Positions 56,829-64,000 of a stretch of 64,000 nt of DNA are shown here, piece by piece (position 1 is the stretch's first letter; each line of letters opens with the position of its first letter). A program made the translations under genes and the position numbers. This DNA is from Gonapodya prolifera JEL478 (taxonomy: Eukaryota > Monoblepharomycota > Monoblepharidomycetes > Monoblepharidales > Gonapodyaceae): contig KQ965877.1 of assembly GCA_001574975.1 (NCBI GenBank), positions 1 to 64,000 of the forward strand, written 5' to 3'. The notes under the pieces are model-generated. The model searched no databases. It was given only the letters and a program-made list of their open reading frames with translations, and was not told where the DNA came from.

Positions 56829-59800
56829 TCAAATGTAGCTGAGATGTATCATCGGGCGCGGTTGTTCGTCCTTCACTTTCTGCGAGTCCCGACGTCCTTG
56901 TCTGCCGTGGACATGCGGCCCAGTCTCGTGGGCATTTCCGTCATCCGATTCCAGCGCACTACCCGCGGTCTGTGACTTTCCAAAGAGTCCCACAAGCCCA
57001 CTTCCCCCTGGACCAAAGTCGACCCTTTCAAAAATGACAGAGGTACCGTCGTCGGGTTTGTCAAGGCGTGGCCGAGTATGTATGAGCTCTTTGCGAAGAT
57101 CTGGCCAAACATCGGTATGCATTCCCCATTTAAGGCACAAAGCTTCCACGAGGTCAAGGTCTAGATGTCCCACGACTCACGATCAGAGTTTGATTACAGG
57201 AAACACGGTGCTATACTTACGGAGCTCAATCTTTTGCACCAACGCCTTCTCCAGCACTGCAACCTTGGCAGCTTCGGTGGGATCATTCGCTGATGGAGAA
57301 TTTGCATCTTGGTTCATCAGTCGAAGTTTCCTAATAGCGGTTGGTTTGGAAAACGTAGTGTTATAGAGTTTTCTGAGTTCCGAAAACAAACCGACGCAGG
57401 CATCCACTCACCTCAAAACTGCCGAATGGACGAATCCCGCCATTGTGACCGAAACACCGAACACATATGGGCTCGCCCACCGCATCAAGTCGAAAACCAC
57501 TTTACCCTGGCCTGACGACCCAGGGACGCTCGACCCACTATGATCCAAGCTGACGAGTAGCTCAAGAAGATGCGTGAGCCGGTCTGCATGTTCTACGCAA
57601 GTTAAAAAGTCGTTTGACATGAGCCATTCATCGTCGTAAACCATCGCGAGCGGATGCCAGCGACCAAAGAGCAGCACCTGAAGGACGGAAATTGTCGATT
57701 GGGATCTGTTTTCGCCCTCTCAAAAGCAGAGACAAACTTACTTTATACGTGTGGTAGGAGATCAATAGAACGATACCTCTCGGTTCCACACCACCCTTCT
57801 CCTGGCCTTTTCCACTCTTCCCGACAGCCGCACCCTCTGCCACAACGTCCGCTCGTGTGACCGACTCCGGTAACGCCTCATACCATCGATCCAACATCCC
57901 TGCAATCAATCCCTTCTCTGTTCGCTCCCAAGCATCCGCCGATTGCGTGTCAGAAAACGTAGCGCGAGTCCATCGAAGACGCATGATCCGAGCTCCAATA
58001 GCCTGGAGAAGAGCGGCGTATCCACTGATACCTGTGCGTCCCGAGTGAAGGAGGGACCGGAGAGTTTCACCAGGTGCGGGTGTTGGTGGGTGAGTTCGAG
58101 GAGAAGACGTCGAAGAAGCCCCTGAGCCCGAGCCACGACGAGAGTTTGATTGCGGTGTAATGTTTGATGACGGCGTGCTCGCAGCGATTGGAAGCGGGGA
58201 GAGAAGAGCGAATGCCTGTTTGAAGGGAATGGGTGCGGGAGGTGGGTGTATCGCGTCCGCATACAAGGCATCCGGGCACGCTAGGTCGGGTAGTTTAGTA
58301 CACAACCTCATCAGCGGTAACGTTAACAGAGGACACCACCACGATAACTTACGCAAACTGAGGTCACAGTCCTCTTCGTTCACAATAGGTGGCCGATTAT
58401 TCCATGCTGGGAGAATGGCGTAGTCAAGGCTAAACGGGAGACATGAAAACTTCCTTTAGGTCTCGATCTCGGTCTCGGTGCCGAGTCGGCTGTACTTACA
58501 ACATTTGCCACCAAATCCTTCTACCCTCCTCCTTTTCAATCCATGTATCGTTGGATTCATCGTCAGTGTTTTGGGGTTCGCGGTTGAGTCTGATTTTCTT
58601 GGCAACTTGTTGTGCGAGCTGCAGAAATATCGACCCGTGCGGAGGGCTCAGTCGGACCACAAAGTCAAATGAAAAACTCTCCCAGTTTCGACTCACCCCA
58701 ACGTAAAGTTCCCACTCGTCGAGGGTACTTGCAGACGACATGAGCAGGGCAGCTGGTGTGTAATTGAGGCAAATGAATCAACCAAACCATTGAAACACGA
58801 ATATGTGAGTCTCTTCAGCATACCTGTGATAGACAGCGACGAAACCGTGTATCTTCCAGGGTTTTCTCCCACCCTTCTCAGCTCTCCACCTCTTCCCGTT
58901 GCAAAACCCTGCCCTACAACTTCGTCTGCAGCAAGCTTCGCGGAAAGTGCCGTCAGTGGCGGCACCATCAAGACCCACTGTCCCGATGTTTCCGGTGAGG
59001 CCGATGCCACCTCGGGGTGTCGGTGAAGCAAGAACGCCCCAAGTGCGGAGACGGCCGCAAGTATTGCGGGCGGGTGAGGGGTTGGGTGAGAGAGATACGA
59101 AGTCAGGATACGCTCAAAGTGAGGCCGGTGAAGAACAGGTAGAGATTCGTTCATGCGACCAAAGAAGGCAGTGACAAGGTGGGGGATGAGCGTGGGGTGC
59201 GGGAGAGCAGGCAGCAGTGCTGGCCCGAAATGGCCACCGTTTCCGTGCGCGAACCCGACGTCGCTGGTGGATCGAGACAAGCCCGTGATAATGGACGCCG
59301 CGGAGAACTCATCCGGATGCCCAGCCGCAGCAGTAGAATTTCCAGAGGTCGCTCTTGGATGGTTTCGTGACGGTCGCGGAATCGAAACGGCACCACCTGG
59401 GTGCTGGTGGTACGCTCCGGCTTGGTCATCCTCTCCGGCCGAGTTCGCGCCTGAGTTCTGCGCCGGGAATGCGTTCCACGGCGTGCCGTAGGCCATCGCG
59501 CCGTAGTGCTGCTGCATCGCGAAAGCGTCGAATCCGGCGGCGGCGTCGTAGACTGTCGGATCCTGCGTGCGGGTTGGGCATCAGAAGCATTTTTCGCAAG
59601 GAAGACGGGATACGCAAAGTTTCAGAACCAAATGCGTCGCAGCGACGGACGTAAATACTCACAAACTTCTTCTTTCGCGAAGCCTTCTTCGGGGGCGGGG
59701 GGCCCTCGGGATCAGCGGACGACTACGTGTGGCAAGGCGGAACGGCACAATGAGATCCGTTCTATTCTCCAACCGACTCCCGGGGGCCTCGAAGTTCGCT

Positions 59801-60586
59801 CCGCGAGAGTATACCGCTTTACGGAGAATTCTCCTCTGGGGGCCGACAGCCTCAGTCAGCGCCTAGCGGCGCTCAGACCTCGGGGATCGCTCCGCGAAAG
59901 TAGTCCACTCCGTGGAGAGGGCGCCTCTGGCGGACAGCCTCGATGCTCGGTCTTACGTGCTTCATACTCCAGACCTTGCGTCTCGCAATTCCGACCGGCT
60001 CCCTGAGCTCGCCGGCCTCAGTTGCTCGACCCCCCAACATCAACTTACGGCCTTTCTGCTGTGCACAGATCCAAGCTTAGGACCCCGCCGTTCTGAAGGG
60101 CGCTCATCTTTTTCGATCGTATCACGAGTCAGGTGTTCGTGATTCAAAGGCCTTCTTGAACGGAGTCGAACTTACAAGTGCAAGCTTGGTTGAGTTGGTT
60201 GCATCTCATGCAGGGATGATCGCCGAGACATTTCGCCTTGACAGCATGGCAAGCATCGCACGCCTACGGAGATTCGGGTATTATGGTCAGATAATGCCCG
60301 AGAAAGTTTGATAACGTAACAAACTGTCAAGCCCGCGATTATCGTCTGTGGGGACGCGCATCCCCACGAACCAGGGAGTATGCCAGATATGGGAAAGCGA
60401 TGACGCATGCTTATCAGACCATCTCCGAGTCCGATCCCTCCGTTCACTTGATCCAGAAATTTGCAAAGAGAACAACACTGCATTCTGCATGTCTCCACCA
60501 CTCACCTTGGTTTTACGTTTCCTCTTTTGAGCCCCGTCTGCCCCACCGGACCCGTCGTCCTGGTGCTGTTCCCCGTACTGATTCAT
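56829..60586 (-). CDS. Zn2Cys6 transcription factor 2 with fungal MHR domain
   Basis: About eleven exons on the minus strand. The first recognisable exon (NQYGEQHQDDGSGG, then KRKRKTK) splices to the zinc cluster CDACHAVKAKCLG and CMRCNQLNQACT, with spacing C-x2-C-x6-C-x5-C-x2-C-x6-C, at about 60270-60174. A 436-nt intron follows, then a Lys-rich piece (PPPPKKASRKKKF) and a large exon (59569-58824; FGRMNESLPVLHRPHFERIL). MHR pieces are WELYVGLAQQVAKKIRLNRE, EEGRRIWWQM and NNRPPIVNEEDCDLSL. The stop is at 56829-56831. A nuclear regulator is certain; targets are not. The start given (in-frame ATG 60586) is provisional because the frame continues upstream to about 60690 without another ATG. Confidence 0.82.
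59787..59944. repeat. Imperfect 67-bp tandem-type duplication inside an intron
   Basis: Unit 1 (59787-59853) and unit 2 (59878-59943) share CCTCG, TCGCTCCGCGA, CTCCTCTGG/GCCTCTGG and GACAGCCTC in the same order, about 70 percent identical, 91 bp apart. Each unit can fold on itself (for example CTCC..GGAG in unit 2). It lies in the 436-nt intron of transcription factor 2. Confidence 0.7.
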
Positions 60587-61095
60587 CTGCGCGTAGGCCT
60601 GCGCTGCATCAACGGGAGCGAGACCGACTTGTGCAGCCTGGTACAGAATCGGCGATCCCAGTGTTGGAATCGACCTTGGCAGACGCACAGACGGTCAAAA
60701 GCACGGGCAGATTGAGACTTAAACGAAGAATAGACCTACATTTCGCTGGATTATGGAGGGAAGATGGATGGATTGGGCGGAGTTGGCAGACAGCTGTCGG
60801 ATGCTGCTGCGACGTCCTCGGCGCCTTTTCGCCACACGCTGTGCACAGACAGTGACGCTCCTTCCTGTCGTAGTTGAGCCGGACTGTGTGGCTCGTTCTG
60901 CCGCGGATGCCTATTCTGCCGACTCGGTCACCGCCGAATAAAAAGTGGCGTTGCGTAACCGCGGTCAACCCAACACACTCGAATTGGTTGAACTCGAACC
61001 CTGGAGGTCAATTTTATTTATGTAATTACCGACCAACATTTAACAATTCTAAAGTTTACTTCAAGCACATTCCCTTGTGTCGGACGAAACAGTCG

Positions 61096-62300
61096 TCACA
61101 TCGCGGCAGACTTCGGAACACCCCAAGGCATCACCTTTCCATCGGTGTAAATAAACGTCCCCGAGTCTTCTTCCTTGAGCCTGAACAGAGTGCTAACCAT
61201 CCCTGAAACGCTCTCCTCGACCGTCAACATACCGCCAGATCCTCCCATATCAGTCTTGACCCAGCCTGGACTGTATGACACAATAATGAAGTTCTCAGAG
61301 GCTAGTTCTTTCGCCCAGCGTGTTGTCACTGTCGACGGAAAGGCGATTAGCAGTGATGCATTGAGGTATTCGACTGCAACATTCATCGATACCAGCTAGC
61401 CGTAAACTCACCCATGTTGAGACTTGCTTTGCTGATACGGTAAGCCAGCAAGCCACTAACCGGCAGAATTTGAGCCCCGACAATACCCAGAGGTGAGCTC
61501 ATGTTGGCGATGATTCGCGTCGTCCTTTTCCTGAGAAGCGGAAGGAAATATTGTCCAACCAGAATGGGCCCCACAACGTTGGTGTGAAACGTTGATTCAA
61601 GCGTAGATGCTTTTCTATAGGGATTATAAGTGGATAGAATGTCGTTACATAAGAAACGAGCGGGAATCCCGGGGTGAACTTAGATTAATGTGGACTCACG
61701 CTTCAACGTCGCTTGGGTCCCGTTCCATAATCCCAGCATTGTTCTGAAATGTGAGGAGCACGTATGCTTGAGCCGGTCTCATCGACAAGGTACTGCATTG
61801 ACAACACTCACTATGAGTACATCGATTCCATCAGGGAACATCTTCGAGACATGCTCCGCAGCACCCTGTCACATCGGGATGGCGAGATAGTTGGAGGAAG
61901 ATCTGACATGCCAATAAGTAGCGGTGCTCACCTTGATGCTTTCTTCGCTCGAAGTGTCCAGTTTGACGAGCTTGGACGTACCCCGTTAGCCAGATAGCTC
62001 TTGAAGTCGAATCGCTCCAAACCAGTGACTATATCAGAGCTACGTACCTTGAAACGACCTCCGCTGTTCGGTTCGAAACTCTCGAATGCCGGCCTACTCT
62101 TGATTTCGTCCCGCACGGCTCCGACAACGATCGCCGTTGCATCCCTTCCAATCGGCGGGCGATGGCAGTGGTCAAGGTCGTGCAGCATTAGTGACTTTCT
62201 CCGACTCAAAGTAGATATGTCCTCACTTTGCCAGTATCTGTCGCACAAGCTCCAGTCCGATCCCTCGTGAAGCTCCGGTGACAACGTAAACTTTCGCCAT
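61096..62300 (-). CDS. Short-chain dehydrogenase, carbonyl-reductase-like (intact tandem copy)
   Basis: Seven or eight exons splice in frame from ATG 62300 to stop 61096. The start MAKVYVVTGASRGIGLELVR carries the TGxxxGIG cofactor motif. NNAGIMERDPSDVEA, NVVGPILVGQYFLPLLRKR, ANMSSPLG and the catalytic AYRISKASLNM (Tyr-x3-Lys) follow, then SPGWVKTDMGGSGGMLTVEE and a PWGVPKSAAM end. It is the C-factor/sniffer-like branch of SDRs, using NAD(P)H; the substrate is unknown. About 15 extra residues (NASLLIAFPSTVT) lie after the active site, encoded at the head of the last exon, and might be intronic. A decayed copy lies directly upstream. Confidence 0.88.
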
Positions 62301-62572
62301 CGACGGATGTAATTTCGAATTCCTGAACGATAAAGATTACTCTCTCGATGGGCGGCGTTTCCATGTCTTCCGTGGCTTTATCAATCGGGAGGTGCTTTCG
62401 TGATGAGGAATTTTTTCAAATGTCGCGAAGGTACGTTATGATTTTCAACGTAAACAAGGAACAAAATAACTATTCCAGCTAAATGTACGATAGAGTTCTC
62501 GCCGTAAAAGTGTGCGTCCCGTGTTTTTTCTGGACCAAGGCTTCCATCCCTTGCATAAATACCCTCCGCCAG

Positions 62573-63766
62573 TCATAGGTTCGCTCGTTTTGTAACCCCC
62601 CATGGCAGCCTCTCGCCATCGGTACGAATAAACGTTCCAGAATCCTCCTGTTTCAGTCGAAAAGGTACGGTCACCAGTCCAGATACGCTCTGCTCCACCG
62701 TGAGCATGCCTTCGTCTCCGCCCAATTCGGTTTTGACCCAGCTCGGGCAAAGAGACACAACGGTAAAGCCTTCTGGGGGCAACGCCTCTGCCCAGCTTGC
62801 AGTCACTGCGAGGGATAACTTTTTGAGCTTACCAGCAACGGAGAAGCGGTACCGCAGAAAACGTACCCATATTAAGACTTGCCTTGCTCGCGCAATAAGC
62901 AAGTGTACGAGTCCATATTGGTATTCGTGATCCCGTGATACCCAGCTGGGAGCTCATGCTCGCAATGATTCAGGTGGAGCGTTGACAGAGAAGCGCAAGG
63001 AAGTTTGCGTGACAAGAACGGCGCCTACAACGTTCGTGGGAAATGTTGATTCAAGGGTCGAGGCTTTTCTTAAGATACAAGTGGAGAGAGAGGCACATGG
63101 ATCAATAATTTGTCACCGAGATCGTGCTTTTGACACCCAGCGAATAGCTTACATCGCGAGATCGCTGGGTTCTCGTTCCATTATGCCAACATTATTCTGA
63201 AATTTTAGCAAAATGCCTCGTTTAGAGATCCGCTTCCTCCGATACAGCATGCGGTACGCTCTCACTCACTATAAGCACATCGATTCCGGCTGGTGATATT
63301 TGCGAAACTTGCTCGACTGAATTCTGAAAAGAGTTGACTGAAATCAATGCAGCACAATGCGGTCCATAGATTTGTGGCTCACTTTAATGCTTTCTTCGTT
63401 GATCTTCCAAAAGAGATGTGGCGTTGTTGACCACGCATCGTTCTCCTCCCCACAGAATCGGACTTACTCACATGCAGACGATTTCCAGCAAATCATTTAA
63501 TACTGCGAAATGCGGATCCGCTTTTCTGGGCGTCTCTCACGGTTCCAATAACAGACGCGGTGCTGTCCCTGTAGGTCCAAGGAGGTTTTGCACAAAGGGC
63601 CGACAACGACGGGGGAGAGATCCGAGAGAACAGTTATCCGATGAGACCAAGACCACGGAACACTTCGTCATCGCTGCCCTCTACTCGTAAGCCATATCTG
63701 CCGCACGAGCTCCAGTCCAATGCCTCGCGACGCCCCAGTTATCATGTAAACCTTGCCAGAAGCCAT
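62573..63766 (-). pseudogene. Decayed tandem copy of the short-chain dehydrogenase
   Basis: Exon order and sequence follow the neighbour at 61096-62300: MASGKVYMITGASRGIGLEL, VIGTVRDAQKSG, EESIK, VSQISPAGIDVLI, NNVGIMEREPSDLA, KASTLESTFPTNVVGAVLV, ASMSSQLGI, AYCASKASLNM and CPSWVKTELGGDEGMLTVEQ. Two lesions are visible: a frameshift at about 63003-63012, after NVVGAVLVTQ, and an in-frame TGA (62970-62972) where the intact copy has an Arg codon. The donor after exon 1 (GTGAGG in the intact gene) is also altered. The catalytic Tyr-x3-Lys is still present downstream of the stop. Confidence 0.8.
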
Positions 63767-64000
63767 CCTGCAATACTTTGTGCACCTTGACGTTCAGAAT
63801 TTAGTCGCTTTGGTTTTTGTTGCTGCGCAGCGCTCGTCGTACAGCTGATAGAGTCGACCTTCGTCGATGGGAAGTTTTCCAAGTTGTGTCCTAAAAAAAG
63901 GTCTCCCATTTGTACCTGGCCTGACCAAAATTCAATCTCGCTGTGCATGGCAGGCCATCCATATGCATATTGGCACCTGCGCTGTTACAATTTGTGGGGT

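Noticed and set aside
1-64000. tRNA, rRNA or CRISPR features.
   Set aside because: No cloverleaf with a convincing T-loop, no rRNA core sequence and no regularly spaced identical repeats with unique spacers were seen by eye.

Overview
The window is nuclear DNA of a fungus. Almost every gene is split by introns of about 40-125 nt with GT..AG ends. It carries two Zn2Cys6 transcription factors, a Golgi Sec7-type ARF exchange factor, a Ctr copper transporter, a Rho GTPase, an aryl-alcohol-type aldo-keto reductase and several short-chain dehydrogenases. A Cache-like extracellular sensor protein points to an early-diverging, zoosporic (chytrid-like) fungus, but this placement is inference. A 26-base N gap (16136-16161) and isolated Ns show it is a draft assembly. 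I rebuilt exon structures by hand from reading-frame continuity and splice sites; those called high confidence keep frame from start to stop.

Layout. 0.5-7.8 kb: two convergent paralogues with the same plan (N-terminal ankyrin-like repeats, long coiled coil, C-terminal SH3). 8.5-10.9 kb: a two-TM Cache-like receptor with no recognisable output domain. 11.1-14.1 kb: a short-chain dehydrogenase and a copper transporter (both minus). 14.6-17.9 kb: cysteinyl-tRNA synthetase with a probable mitochondrial/cytosolic double start. 19.3-22.3 kb: a secreted-then-anchored proline-rich single-pass protein whose tail is full of RRxS sites. 22.7-25.1 kb: an orphan Cys-rich protein and a rhomboid-type protease. 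25.1-29.4 kb: a gene-free block of old direct repeats. 29.4-32.8 kb: Zn2Cys6 factor 1. 33.2-34.0 kb: a methyltransferase broken twice at homopolymers. 34.1-41.3 kb: the GBF1/Gea-type Sec7 protein. 41.7-45.1 kb: an unknown gene and an aldo-keto reductase. 45.3-46.4 kb: an Rpp14-like RNase P/MRP subunit and a weak neighbouring zinc-knuckle candidate. 46.6-54.3 kb: a transposon graveyard (two opposed hAT relics, a Harbinger-type nuclease with a Myb-like companion, a shared 46-bp palindromic repeat). 54.8-56.2 kb: Rho GTPase. 56.8-60.6 kb: Zn2Cys6 factor 2. 61.1-63.8 kb: an intact short-chain dehydrogenase next to a decayed tandem copy.

No operon or defence island is expected or seen. Functional themes are signalling and trafficking (SH3/ankyrin scaffolds, Cache sensor, RRxS-rich membrane protein, Rho, Sec7) and housekeeping. 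The parts most worth following are the convergent scaffold pair, the output-less Cache receptor, the RRTSLE-repeat membrane protein and the transposon island with its paired CCTGCAGG motif.
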